A DNA stretch of 64,000 nt from Poriferisodalis sp965208895 (GCF_965208895.1 NZ_OZ242363.1:3410001-3474000); one strand, 5' to 3'. Positions 23,101-31,209 are shown, counted from the first letter of the stretch. The notes: a model not told the origin generated them from the sequence alone. Translations and numbers: made by a program.

Positions 23101-23553
23101 GATCCGGGCGAGCACCGACGTGGCGGTCAGCCCGTCCTCCTCGTCGAGGCTGAAACTCGCTTGAACGAGCCGCTGCAGCAGCGCCTTGGTAGGTGCCGTG
23201 GGGTCGTACCCGTAGTCCACAAGGCGATGCCCGACACCGCTGGGTCGCTGCTCGGGCCACAGCCACAGGTGCTCACCCGGTGACGCGAACACGACGAGCT
23301 GGTCGCGGCTGAACCGCTTGAGCCGCCGCACGACGCGATGCTGCTCCGAACGCTCCGGCATCCCAGCGGGGCACTCCACAAGCCAGGCGGTCACGCCCCG
23401 CTTGTCAGCGACCGGCACCGGCCTCAGGTCGCTGCCGTCCACCTGCACGGTCTCGATCGCCCCGGGGTTGCCCCACCCCATCCTGCGGAACAGCGCACCG
23501 AAGTCCCCGCGCCGCAGCAGCGCCGCCAACTCCTGCTCAGTCACCGTCGGCAC
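20152..23553 (-). CDS. Eco57I/PglX-like adenine DNA methyltransferase with phase-variable repeat
   Basis: This is a large protein of about 1,133 residues; the GTG at 23553 or 23544 (VPTVTEQELAALLRRGDF) is preferred over the upstream Arg-rich frame. The N-terminus is a recognition/scaffold region. ENGAYYTKPDVTGYM (about 345) is typical of type IIG and PglX methylases, motif I is TVCDPTVGSGAFLF (about 555), motif IV is GNPPYI (about 782), and a target-recognition region follows. Between YYTK and motif I lie 32 CCGT repeats (RTDG on the protein) that any non-multiple-of-3 slippage would frameshift. As written the gene is in frame. It probably protects host DNA by adenine methylation for the coupled helicase. 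Confidence 0.87.
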   Translation of the reverse strand: MPTVTEQELAALLRRGDFGALFRRMGWGNPGAIETVQVDGSDLRPVPVADKRGVTAWLVECPAGMPERSEQHRVVRRLKRFSRDQLVVFASPGEHLWLWPEQRPSGVGHRLVDYGYDPTAPTKALLQRLVQASFSLDEEDGLTATSVLARIRRSFNADKVTKSFYREFQKHHKNFAATVQGIDVDEHRRWYASVLLNRIMFIYFIQHKRFLDRDRGYLRNRLAMVRQHCGADQFFAFYKQFLVPLFHVGLGSPRGSRSGIDPGIERIIGDVPYVNGGIFEPHELEQTYDIDIADEAFESLFDFLGKWRWHLDESPTGATNEINPDILGFIFEQYINFTDAGQKENGAYYTKPDVTGYMATSTILPAVADRLVAAGLDSPALLLAGSGSSYLHSSNAHGIELPTSGRTDGRTDGRTDGRTDGRTDGRTDGRTDGRTDGRTDGRTDGRTARGEGDLPPVGDAWPWQWHSGDPAEYVELPPPGEHLALPGERWCDVVHRRERYRRQADMLSDPSRTWTVDDAITENLDLPELLRDYLSQLPNAAECDTAFEVLRSLTVCDPTVGSGAFLFAALDVLEPLYSEVLARAVELEARNEPVPSFLAEARTHPSSRYWLLKTICLRNLFGVDLMRDAPEIAKLRLFLKLAAQIDDVEHLEPLPDLDFNIKCGNLLVGIADAEDAKGRLFSHRLDQVTQLEQVEGTAQHIADAFDAYIAAETDDTGQLDHSDAKQQLQAQLRAARSLADTLLHDMRDEDGDLDDWVSSHQPFHWFVEFPSVWRQGGFDVITGNPPYIKTSKVTSYRWLGYATQKCPDLYAVCMERAATLLNARGRFAMIVMHNLGFRAGFANLRFFLQQFLACVWASAFAKRPDLLFAGSADVRNIILVGSRRGDERFAITKCNRWLSEARDRLFDSLEYGQPDSSLFARGSDAQWPLADPRVMARAFTALRERRPVGDVLHSSSPYPLYFKKVAQYFLSAYVDRPPIVDKSGRETCSPHDGVLYFRDEHQRDIALVTLAGRWAYLWWMMYGDEFNVTRTTLAAFPGDIEGLARDAVDAGNPAPGDMELESLLSLSRSLQSEMPRHLAWQLNAGIRVSRYNMAKLRHITDRADWLLAQAWGIEDAFDAAGNLRDRMVFGNKE
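22212..22339. repeat. (CCGT)32 tetranucleotide tract inside the methyltransferase
   Basis: There are 32 perfect tandem copies of CCGT on the plus strand (ACGG on the coding strand), with a trailing CCG. It encodes an RTDG repeat. A 4-bp unit changes the reading frame on gain or loss of one copy, the hallmark of slipped-strand phase variation. Confidence 0.97.
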
Positions 23554-23696
23554 CGTAGTTCGTCGCCAAGTGCTGGCCCGGCGCCGGATCGTTCGACACC
23601 GAGGTCGTCCACCGACGCATCGCCGTTGCTCTCTCAGCCGCAGCTTCTGCGACCTCACCAACCAACGCATCCGCGTGTGACTGCAGAGCTAGCCGC

Positions 23697-23725
23697 GCAA
23701 TTTGAAAGTCCAGGCTTCAAATTGC
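23697..23725. promoter_or_regulatory. 10-bp palindrome GCAATTTGAA/TTCAAATTGC
   Basis: The arms are 23697-23706 and 23716-23725 with a 9-nt spacer, in the region between the methyltransferase (minus) and MNT-HEPN (plus) genes. It resembles the palindrome at 24977-25011 (GCAATCTGAA), so the same regulator may bind both. Confidence 0.5.
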
Positions 23726-23830
23726 AGGAATGTCGGCGCTCAGCTCTGTTCCTGCGTTCGCGTGATAGTCAGTGTCACAGGAGTGGTGCATCTTTCCGGC
23801 ATATCCCCCCAGTCGCTTCCGGTGGCTGGG

Positions 23831-23856
23831 CGAAGGCCCGCTTCGGCGGGCCTTCG
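23831..23856. terminator. Strong 11-bp hairpin with TTCG tetraloop
   Basis: CGAAGGCCCGC (23831-23841), loop TTCG, GCGGGCCTTCG (23846-23856): a perfect stem with a very stable tetraloop. No T-run follows. It sits 54 bp upstream of the MNT-HEPN start, so it may insulate that gene or end a transcript from a lost gene. Confidence 0.5.
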
Positions 23857-23897
23857 AGCATTATGCACTGCTGTTCCAGGCGCGGGGCCGTGCGAGT

Positions 23898-23903
23898 TAC
23901 CCT
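23898..23903 (+). promoter_or_regulatory. Leaderless-type -10 box for MNT-HEPN
   Basis: TACCCT, GTGGTG, then ATG at 23910. The deletion copy at 2874 keeps TACGCT with the same six-base spacing. Confidence 0.6.
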
Positions 23904-23909
23904 GTGGTG

Positions 23910-24914
23910 ATGGCTGTGCGCGACGACGCGCCGGTGGTCCCGACGATCGAGCACGCTCAGGCCGCTGCGGACGTGCTGGCCGAGGAAGGCGCCTCGGCTG
24001 TGCTGCTGTTCGGGTCGGTGGCTGCAGGCACCGCACGCGCGGGCAGCGACATCGACCTGATGGCTGTGTTCGACGACATCGACTACGCCGAGCGGTATCC
24101 GCGCCGGTGGAGGCTGGAAGCGAAGTGTGGCGCTGCGGCAGGCGTGCCGGTCGAAGTGCATGTCACCGACTGGCCCGAATGGCGACTGCGCACCGCCAAG
24201 GTGAGCTCGTCGTTCGAGGCGAGCATCGCCGGCGAGCAGCAGACGCTTTTCGAGCGGGTACCGCTGCCGGGAGCAATCAGGTGGGGCAAGGAGATCGGCA
24301 TGCCCGACAGCAACCTTGACGAAGCCGTGGAACGGCTCGCTGCTGTGCGCCAAGCGCTGGGAGAAATGACCGTGGCCTGCGGACAGCGCAAGAACGAGGC
24401 ACGGACCGTCGCCGGCGTCGAGGATGTTGTCGCATGGGTCAGGGAGCTGCGGCTGCGCGGTTTGTGCGCGGATGCGTCGATGACGATCGAGACCGCGCTC
24501 AAGACCTGGTGCGCCGCCAACGGCGCCGAGTCGGAACGCACTCACAGCGTCGCGCGGCTGGTGCAGCAAGCAGCGCCGCTGCCGTCGGCGCTCGAGGATG
24601 CGCTCGCTCCGCTGCAGGCCAACACGATGCGTCCGAGCCGCGAACCCTACGACGACGTGTCGAGCTGGCGCATCGGCGGCACATACCCGGCCGCTCTGCC
24701 GCAAGCCACGTTGGGAAAGACCGAACGGCTCGCCAGGCTGCTCACCGCCGCAGCTGTCATCTGCGTCGATGTCACCCTCCAGCGTCTGCTCGATGACGGC
24801 GTTGATCCCGCCGACGAACGATTCGCAACCTGCGCAGAACTGCTGCGCGACGCCCAGGCTGAACTCGCAGCCGCAGACCCCGTCACCGGCGAACCGTCCG
24901 TCACAGCCCCGTAG
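23910..24914 (+). CDS. Fused minimal nucleotidyltransferase-HEPN protein
   Basis: The 334-residue protein has an N-terminal minimal nucleotidyltransferase domain (LLFGSVAAGTARAGSDIDLM, about residues 34-52, the GSx10DxD motif; VPVEVHVTDWPEW gives the third acidic residue). The all-helical C-terminal part looks like a HEPN domain, with SERTHSVARLVQQA. In two-gene MNT/HEPN toxin-antitoxin systems the MNT protein AMPylates and silences the HEPN RNase; here both are in one chain, so self-regulation is plausible but inferred. The ATG at 23910 is supported by the -10 box and by the truncated copy. The longer frame from 23772 runs through the hairpin and is unlikely. Confidence 0.8.
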   Translation: MAVRDDAPVVPTIEHAQAAADVLAEEGASAVLLFGSVAAGTARAGSDIDLMAVFDDIDYAERYPRRWRLEAKCGAAAGVPVEVHVTDWPEWRLRTAKVSSSFEASIAGEQQTLFERVPLPGAIRWGKEIGMPDSNLDEAVERLAAVRQALGEMTVACGQRKNEARTVAGVEDVVAWVRELRLRGLCADASMTIETALKTWCAANGAESERTHSVARLVQQAAPLPSALEDALAPLQANTMRPSREPYDDVSSWRIGGTYPAALPQATLGKTERLARLLTAAAVICVDVTLQRLLDDGVDPADERFATCAELLRDAQAELAAADPVTGEPSVTAP

Positions 24915-24976
24915 CCGCCAGCCCCGTTCATCACCAGGTGATCGGCAGCACGAACCAGATTTCCAGTGGCGGCGTT

Positions 24977-25011
24977 AGTGCAATCTGAAAGTTCTACTTT
25001 CAGATTGCACT
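24977..25011. promoter_or_regulatory. Perfect 15-bp palindrome upstream of the second ATPase
   Basis: AGTGCAATCTGAAAG (24977-24991) and CTTTCAGATTGCACT (24997-25011) are exact complements with a 5-nt centre. A -10-like TATATT follows at 25011-25016, eighteen bases before the ATPase ATG. An operator is the most likely reading; it could also act as a terminator for MNT-HEPN. Confidence 0.6.
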
Positions 25012-25033
25012 ATATTGCAGGTAGCATGCAGCC

Positions 25034-26722
25034 ATGATTCGCCGAGAAATCGCTGATCGTCTGCTGCGCCTGTTCGGGCAGTTCCCGTTCGTGTCGGTGA
25101 CCGGGCCGCGTCAATCCGGCAAGACGACGCTTTGTCAATCGGTGTTCGATCCTTCGGAGGTCAAGTACATCAGCTTGGATGCGCTGGATGTCCGTGGACG
25201 GGCCGAGCGCGATCCGCGAGGGTTTCTCCGCGAACTTGGCAGGCCTGCCGTGATCGACGAGGTCCAGCATGTGCCGTCTCTGTTCTCGTATCTCAAAGAG
25301 CTGGCGGATGCCAGCGGGGCGAACGGCCAGTACGTGCTCACCGGCAGCGAGAATTTCAAACTCAACGAGGCCGTCAGCGAATCTCTGGCCGGCCGGATAG
25401 CGCAGCTGCGCCTGCTGCCGTTCTCCTTCGAGGAGCGTCGCCGGGCGGGCGGCAACGATTCGCTCGACGAACTCGTGTACAGCGGTTTCTACCCGCGCAT
25501 CATCGACCAGGGTCTCGAGCCCCGACAGGTGCTGGCCGACTACTTCGATACCTACGTCGAGCGGGATGTACGCCGGATGGGCGGCGTCGGCGATCTCTCG
25601 ACGTTCCGTCAGTTCGCAGCGTTGTGCGCGGGACGGATCGGGCAGCTCGTGAACCTGTCATCGCTCGGGGGAGACCTCGGAGTGACACACACGACCGTGC
25701 GGCACTGGCTCACCGTTCTGGAGCGGAGTTACATCGCGTTCCGCCTCGAGCCCCACTTCGCCAACATTCGAAAGCGGCTCGTGAAATCGCCGAAGATCTA
25801 TTTCTACGATGTCGGCCTCGCCAGCCACCTGCTGGGAATTCGAGATGCCAGTCAGGTGGCGACGCATCCCCTGCGTGGCCAGCTCGTCGAGAACATCGTC
25901 GTTGCTGAAGCCCTCAAGTACGGCTACAACCGCGGACATCATCCCCGGCTCAGCTTCTACCGAGAGTCGGGCGGCCTGGAGTGTGACCTGCTCTATGAGA
26001 CGGGTCGCGGCATCAGCGCCATTGAGGTCAAGTCGGGGGCAACCGTCGCCCAGGATTGGTTCCGACCGCTGGAGCGTGTCGCACAAACGGTTCCAGGCAT
26101 CACGGCCCAAATGATCGTCTTCGGCGGCGATGAGGCACAGTCACGGCTCGGTGTCGACGTAGTGCCGCTCGGGGAGTTTCCATCAGCACTCGAGCGATTC
26201 GACACTGAGACCGCTGTCCTCGTCGGTTGTGCGGGTGACCCGGTCGTCGCTGCACATGTCTTGGCGCTTTTTCCCAACGGCACACGGCGCGCCGCGACGA
26301 CCGACGCCAGAGGTGTCGCCCGCTTGGACCTGCACACTGCGGACCTGCCGATGACGGTGTTTGTCGCCGGCCCGAGCGTGAGCGCCCATGTCTCGACGGG
26401 CTGGGTTCCCGCAGAGGGTGAGCTGGGTGTCGAGTTGACGCCGCTCATCGACGGCGGCTCGGTCGTCTTCGAAGATCAGACCGGATACCTGCCGGGGATC
26501 GAAGGCCGTCTCAACCCGATTCTCGACAACCTTGATCGAACATCCCTCTATACGACCAACGTCGCTGTCAACGGCGGCCAACAACAGCCGGTTCGCTTCA
26601 CCGTGGGCGACGACGTACTCAACCTTGTTGATGCCCACGGCAATGAGCGCAACCTGAGGATTGTTGCCATGCGTGGTCAGTCCTCGTTGTTGGAGTATCA
26701 CTCGCCTTCTGAACCTGCCTGA
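25034..26722 (+). CDS. AAA ATPase-DUF4143 protein with extra C-terminal beta-rich domain (second copy)
   Basis: The 562-residue protein repeats the first ATPase over its first ~390 residues: Walker A GPRQSGKTT (about 24), Walker B AVIDEVQ (about 73), YVERDVRRMGGVGDL, and the LECDLL plus AIEVKSG core. It then adds ~170 residues absent from the first copy: a carboxypeptidase-regulatory-like segment (RAATTDARGVARLDLHTADL) and a unit with GYLPGIEGRLNPILDNLDRT, VAVNGGQQQPVRFTVGD and SSLLEYHSP. From memory this type of tail is attached to varied effector proteins, which suggests a sensing or binding role. A strong palindrome and TATATT precede it. Confidence 0.88.
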   Translation: MIRREIADRLLRLFGQFPFVSVTGPRQSGKTTLCQSVFDPSEVKYISLDALDVRGRAERDPRGFLRELGRPAVIDEVQHVPSLFSYLKELADASGANGQYVLTGSENFKLNEAVSESLAGRIAQLRLLPFSFEERRRAGGNDSLDELVYSGFYPRIIDQGLEPRQVLADYFDTYVERDVRRMGGVGDLSTFRQFAALCAGRIGQLVNLSSLGGDLGVTHTTVRHWLTVLERSYIAFRLEPHFANIRKRLVKSPKIYFYDVGLASHLLGIRDASQVATHPLRGQLVENIVVAEALKYGYNRGHHPRLSFYRESGGLECDLLYETGRGISAIEVKSGATVAQDWFRPLERVAQTVPGITAQMIVFGGDEAQSRLGVDVVPLGEFPSALERFDTETAVLVGCAGDPVVAAHVLALFPNGTRRAATTDARGVARLDLHTADLPMTVFVAGPSVSAHVSTGWVPAEGELGVELTPLIDGGSVVFEDQTGYLPGIEGRLNPILDNLDRTSLYTTNVAVNGGQQQPVRFTVGDDVLNLVDAHGNERNLRIVAMRGQSSLLEYHSPSEPA

Positions 26723-26871
26723 CGAAGATGCGCGCAGTGGTGCGCGGTGAGGTGGTAATTTGCGCGCATCACATCGGCATGCCACGGGGTCCGAACCGGG
26801 GGGTTCGGCTCGCGTCTGGTCTGGACAAATGGGGACCTGTCTATGGCTGAACAGGCTCGGCATCGCTGAGC

Positions 26872-29370
26872 ATGCCTGAACAAGCGCGCTGTGTGATTGT
26901 CGGCGGCGGGGCTATGGGCGCCGGCTTGCTGTATGCCCTCGCGCACGAGGGCTGGACCGACACGATCCTGGTCGAGAAAGGGGAGCTGACCTCGGGCTCC
27001 ACCTGGCACGCGGCGGGCCTCATCCCGAACTTCATCGGCGACCTCAATATGGCCAAGGTCCACCAGGAGGCCATTGCGCTCTACCCCCGCATCGAGGCTG
27101 AGACCGGGCTGTCGGCCGGATGGCATGGCTGCGGTGCGATCCGGCTGGCCCGGACGCCCGAAGAGGTCAACTGGCACCGGTACGTCCACGCCATGCTCAC
27201 TCAGATCGGCGTGGAGTCGTACCTCATCGGGCCTGACGAGATCGCCGAGCGGCACCCGCTGCTGACCGATCTCGACGATGTCCGGCTCGGCTTCTACACA
27301 CCCCACGACGGCTGGACCGACCCGTCGAGCTGCACCAACACCATGGCGAAGGGTGCGCGCGATCTCGGATGCCGCATCATGCGTCACACGCTGGTGACGG
27401 GCATGTCCCAACGTGCCGACGGCAGCTGGGACGTGACCATCGTGCGGGGCGGCGCCGAACCGGGGCGGCGCCGCAACGGATCGCACGGCGACGACGAGCA
27501 GGACTCCATCCACTGCGAGCATGTCGTGAACGCCGCAGGGCACTACGCCCCGCAGCTCGGTGCCATGATCGGGCTCGACGTGCCGATCGTGTCGGTCATC
27601 CACCAGTACCTGGTGACCGAGACGGTGCCCGCTGTCGAGGCGCTCGATTTCGAATTGCCGGTGGTGCGCGACCCGCGGGCCTCCTGCTACTACCGCCAGG
27701 AGATCGACGGGCTGCTCATCGGGCCCTATGAGATGTCTGGCGCCCGGTCCTACGGCATCGACGGCATCGACTGGGACCTGCACTTCCACCTGCCCGGGCA
27801 GGATCTCGACGTCCTCGAGGAGTGTCTCGACTTCGCGCAGCAGCGCATCGGCGTGCTGTCCGAGGCCGGCATCAAGCAGGTGGTGTCGGGGCCGATCACC
27901 CACACTCCCGATTCGGGCTATCTCATGGGGCCGGCGCCGGGCGTGCGCAACTACTGGCATTGCAACGGGGCCTCCATCGGCATCACCCAAGGCCCTGGAG
28001 CGGGGAAGTACCTGGCGCAGTGGATGGTCCACGGCCAGACCGAGATCAACGTGCGCGGCATGGATCCCCGCCGGTTCGGTGACCACACGGGCCCGAAGTC
28101 GCAGTTCGCTTTCGACAAGGCCATCGACGAGTACCACGAGATGTACCAAGTGCGGCTGCCGGGGGAGCAGCGCGCGGCAGGCAGACCGGTCAAGACCACG
28201 CCGTTGTGGGGCCGCTTCGACGCGATGGGCGCGCAATGGCAGGAGATCTACGGGTGGGAACGCCCGCAGTACTTCTCGCCTGACGGCAGCCCGGAGGCTC
28301 ATTCATTTCGTCGTTCCAATGCTCATGACGTGGTTGGCGCCGAGGTGCGGGGCGTGCGCGAGCGGGTCGGCGTGGCCGATCTCAGCGCATTCGCCAAATT
28401 TGAGGTCACCGGCGCTGACGCTGGCGCCCTGCTGGACCGGCTGTCTGCCAACCGGCTGCCCGGCCGCGACGGCGGCATCCGCCTAACGCACATGCTGACC
28501 ACCCTCGGCGGCATCGAGTGCGAGATGACCATTGCGCGCCTCGCGCAGGACCGGTTCTGGCTGGCCTCTGCGGTCATGGGCCAGAGCCACGACTTGGACT
28601 GGCTTTGTGACCACATCGCGCCCGGTGAGCAGGTCGAGGTGCGCGACGCCACCGACACCACTGCCATCTTGGGCGTGACCGGGCCGCGTGCACGCGACGT
28701 GCTGTCGCCGCTGACAGACGCCGATCTGGGCAATGACGCGTTCAGCTGGCTGACTGCACAGGAGATCACGGTGGCGGGTGTGCCCGTGATCGCGCTGCGG
28801 GTCTCCTACGTGGGCGAGCTGGGCTGGGAGCTGCACTGCCCGATGTCTGAGTTGGCCCGGGTGTATGACGGGGTCGCAGAAGCCGGCGAGCCGCACGGCC
28901 TGGTGCACTTCGGCAGCTACGCCATGAACGTCATGCGCATCGAGAAGGCGTACAAGGCCTGGGGCAGCGAGCTCACGACGGAAATCACGCCGGTCGAAGC
29001 CCGCTTAGGGCGCTTCGTGGACTACAACCGCCCCTTCATCGGCCGCGACGCCGCGCTGGCCCGCCGAGAGTCTGAGGAGCGCGGCGAACCGCTCTCGATG
29101 GTGCTCGTGTACTGCGAGGTGGACACCACCGACAACGACGTGCGCGGCAACGAACCGGCCTTCGCCCCCGGCAGCAACGAGCCCATGGGCATCGGCACGA
29201 GCGGCGCCTGGGGCCACACCGTGGGTCGCAGCCTGGCGTTCGTGTACGTCGATCCTCAATTCGAGGCCCCCGGCAGCACCTTCGAGCTGGACCTGCTCGG
29301 CGAGCGCCGCACCGCCACCGTGCTCGCCGAAGCCGTCTACGACCCACGCAATGCAGCGCTGCGCGCCTGA
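26872..29370 (+). CDS. FAD-dependent dimethylglycine/sarcosine dehydrogenase-like protein with GcvT domain
   Basis: The 832-residue protein starts with a Rossmann FAD motif (CVIVGGGAMGAGLLYALAHE) and has LTSGSTWHAAGLIPN, the segment whose His binds FAD covalently in this family. After the oxidase domain come the middle FAO_M region and, from about residue 440, a GcvT folate-binding domain (SYVGELGWELH, GSYAMNVMRIEKAYKAWGSE) and C-terminal barrel. Relatives remove methyl groups from dimethylglycine or sarcosine and make methylene-tetrahydrofolate. The MttB-family gene 95 bp downstream supports methylated-amine use. The exact substrate is open. Confidence 0.88.
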   Translation: MPEQARCVIVGGGAMGAGLLYALAHEGWTDTILVEKGELTSGSTWHAAGLIPNFIGDLNMAKVHQEAIALYPRIEAETGLSAGWHGCGAIRLARTPEEVNWHRYVHAMLTQIGVESYLIGPDEIAERHPLLTDLDDVRLGFYTPHDGWTDPSSCTNTMAKGARDLGCRIMRHTLVTGMSQRADGSWDVTIVRGGAEPGRRRNGSHGDDEQDSIHCEHVVNAAGHYAPQLGAMIGLDVPIVSVIHQYLVTETVPAVEALDFELPVVRDPRASCYYRQEIDGLLIGPYEMSGARSYGIDGIDWDLHFHLPGQDLDVLEECLDFAQQRIGVLSEAGIKQVVSGPITHTPDSGYLMGPAPGVRNYWHCNGASIGITQGPGAGKYLAQWMVHGQTEINVRGMDPRRFGDHTGPKSQFAFDKAIDEYHEMYQVRLPGEQRAAGRPVKTTPLWGRFDAMGAQWQEIYGWERPQYFSPDGSPEAHSFRRSNAHDVVGAEVRGVRERVGVADLSAFAKFEVTGADAGALLDRLSANRLPGRDGGIRLTHMLTTLGGIECEMTIARLAQDRFWLASAVMGQSHDLDWLCDHIAPGEQVEVRDATDTTAILGVTGPRARDVLSPLTDADLGNDAFSWLTAQEITVAGVPVIALRVSYVGELGWELHCPMSELARVYDGVAEAGEPHGLVHFGSYAMNVMRIEKAYKAWGSELTTEITPVEARLGRFVDYNRPFIGRDAALARRESEERGEPLSMVLVYCEVDTTDNDVRGNEPAFAPGSNEPMGIGTSGAWGHTVGRSLAFVYVDPQFEAPGSTFELDLLGERRTATVLAEAVYDPRNAALRA

Positions 29371-29465
29371 ACGACTCATGGCTGCGCACCCGCATCTCAG
29401 CCCCTGAACCTCAAATCCCCAGCGCACACCGCCGCCCACCACAGAGATTGCCAACCGAGGTGCTC

Positions 29466-31064
29466 ATGTCTGACACCGCTGCACCGTCCCCCGAGACTGC
29501 TGAGGCGCCCAGGCGACGTCGCGGCGGCGGCCGAGCTGGCCGTATTGCCGTCCGCGAAGCGGTCCCCGAACGTGACCGGCGACCGGTCCGCCCAGGCCTG
29601 CCTGCGGGCCGCTTCAAACCGCTCACCGAGAGCGACATGCAGCAGGTGTACGACACGGCGCTCGGGCTGCTCTCCGACGTGGGCATGGGCGACCCGCTCG
29701 ACGAGTTCATCGAAGCAGCAACGCCAGTCGGCGGGTGGGTGGACGACAACGGTCGCCTCCGCCTGCCTCGCGGCGTCGTCGAGCGTGCCATCGAGACCGC
29801 TGCCAAGGAGTGGACGTGGCACGGCTTCGACGACCACCAGTCGGTGCAGGTGGGCGGCGAGCACGTCTACTTCGGCACCTCCGGCGCGGCGGTGATGATG
29901 TACGACCACGTCACCGGCACGTTCCGCGACTCGCTGGCACAGGACGTGTACGACTGCGGCCGCCTGGTCGACACGCTCGACAACCTGCACTTCTACGTGC
30001 GCACGGTGGTGGCCCGCGACATGGTCGAAACCCGTGATCTCGACATGACCACGGCATACGCCGTGATGTGCAGCACCACCAAGCCGGGCGGATCCTCGTG
30101 GTTCGAGCCAGAGTGGGTGTACGAGTCGGTCGAGATGTTCGACCTGGTGCTTGGCGGCGAGGGCGAGTTCGCGAAGCGCCCGTTCATCGCAGCCAACAAC
30201 ACCTTCGTCGTGCCACCGCTGCGTTTCGCTTACGACTCGGCGAGGTGCTTAGTCGCACAGGTGCGCACGGGCATGCCGATCAATCTGCTGTCGGCCCTCC
30301 AAGCGGGTGCTACCGCGCCCGCAGCGCTCGCAGGCGCGCTCGCGCAGGCGGTGGCGGAGTGCCTCGGCGGATTGACCGTGGTGAACCTGCTGTCGCCTGG
30401 GCACCCGTGCCTGCTGGGCTTGTGGCCGTTCGTGTCGGACCTGCGCACCGGAGCCATGAGCGGGGGATCAGGCGAGGAAGGCATCCTCAACGCCGCCGCC
30501 GCAGAGATTGGCCATTGGCTCGGACTGCCCACCGGCGTAGCGGCAGGCATGACCGACTCCAAGGTGAACGATGCCCAGGCCGGTTACGAGAAGGGCCTGA
30601 ACGTGGGGCTGGCCGGGCACGCGGGAGCGAACATCGTCTACGAGTCGGCCGGAATGCTGGCGAGCCTGCTGGCGTGCTCGCATGAAGCACTGGTGATCGA
30701 CAACGACATGCTGGGTGCCATCAACCGCACCGTGCGAGGCATCGAGGTGAATGCCGACACCCTGTCGGCCGAGCTCATCGCCGAGGTCATTGCAGGTCCG
30801 GGTCACTTCTTGGGCTCGCCGCAGACGCTCGAGCTCATGGAAACCGAATACCTGTACCCGCTGGTGTCCAACCGGGATACTCCCGAGGACTGGACCGAGG
30901 CGGGCAGCCGGCCCGCACATGACGTGGCCCACGACCACGTGACGGCCACCTTGGCGAACCACTGGCCGTCACACATCAGCCCTGCCGTGGACGCCGCGAT
31001 CCGCGATGCCTTCCCCATCGGACTGCCGCCCCAAGGCCCCGGCGCCGAAGCCGTCGCGTCCTAG
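29466..31064 (+). CDS. MttB-family (trimethylamine methyltransferase-like) protein, non-pyrrolysine
   Basis: The 532-residue protein starts at ATG with GAGGTG just upstream; its first ~45 residues are Arg-Pro-rich and probably disordered. The rest is an MttB TIM barrel (LSDVGMGDP, FGTSGAAVMMYDHVTG, TKPGGSSWFEPEWVYESVEM, GYEKGLNVGLAGHAGANIVY). No in-frame amber codon is present, so it belongs to the non-Pyl group, some of which demethylate quaternary amines such as glycine betaine. Those enzymes need a corrinoid partner, and none is encoded nearby. It pairs with the dehydrogenase upstream. Confidence 0.87.
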   Translation: MSDTAAPSPETAEAPRRRRGGGRAGRIAVREAVPERDRRPVRPGLPAGRFKPLTESDMQQVYDTALGLLSDVGMGDPLDEFIEAATPVGGWVDDNGRLRLPRGVVERAIETAAKEWTWHGFDDHQSVQVGGEHVYFGTSGAAVMMYDHVTGTFRDSLAQDVYDCGRLVDTLDNLHFYVRTVVARDMVETRDLDMTTAYAVMCSTTKPGGSSWFEPEWVYESVEMFDLVLGGEGEFAKRPFIAANNTFVVPPLRFAYDSARCLVAQVRTGMPINLLSALQAGATAPAALAGALAQAVAECLGGLTVVNLLSPGHPCLLGLWPFVSDLRTGAMSGGSGEEGILNAAAAEIGHWLGLPTGVAAGMTDSKVNDAQAGYEKGLNVGLAGHAGANIVYESAGMLASLLACSHEALVIDNDMLGAINRTVRGIEVNADTLSAELIAEVIAGPGHFLGSPQTLELMETEYLYPLVSNRDTPEDWTEAGSRPAHDVAHDHVTATLANHWPSHISPAVDAAIRDAFPIGLPPQGPGAEAVAS

Positions 31065-31209
31065 AGGCGGCGACGGCGCTGCTGCGATTCTCGTTTACGC
31101 CGCGGCCGGAATCTTCAGCGTCGCGAGCAGCCCGCCGACGCGTCGGCCGATGTCGTCGCGTTATTCGCTTTGGCCATCCGGGCGTCACCGCCTCGGGGCC
31201 GACCGTCCC

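Noticed and set aside
16761..23553. Complete BREX or DISARM system
   Set aside because: The methylase and helicase resemble components, but PglZ, BrxC, DrmA and DrmB are absent, so neither name is justified.
29466..31064. Pyrrolysine-containing MttB
   Set aside because: No in-frame TAG exists in the gene; it is the non-Pyl type.
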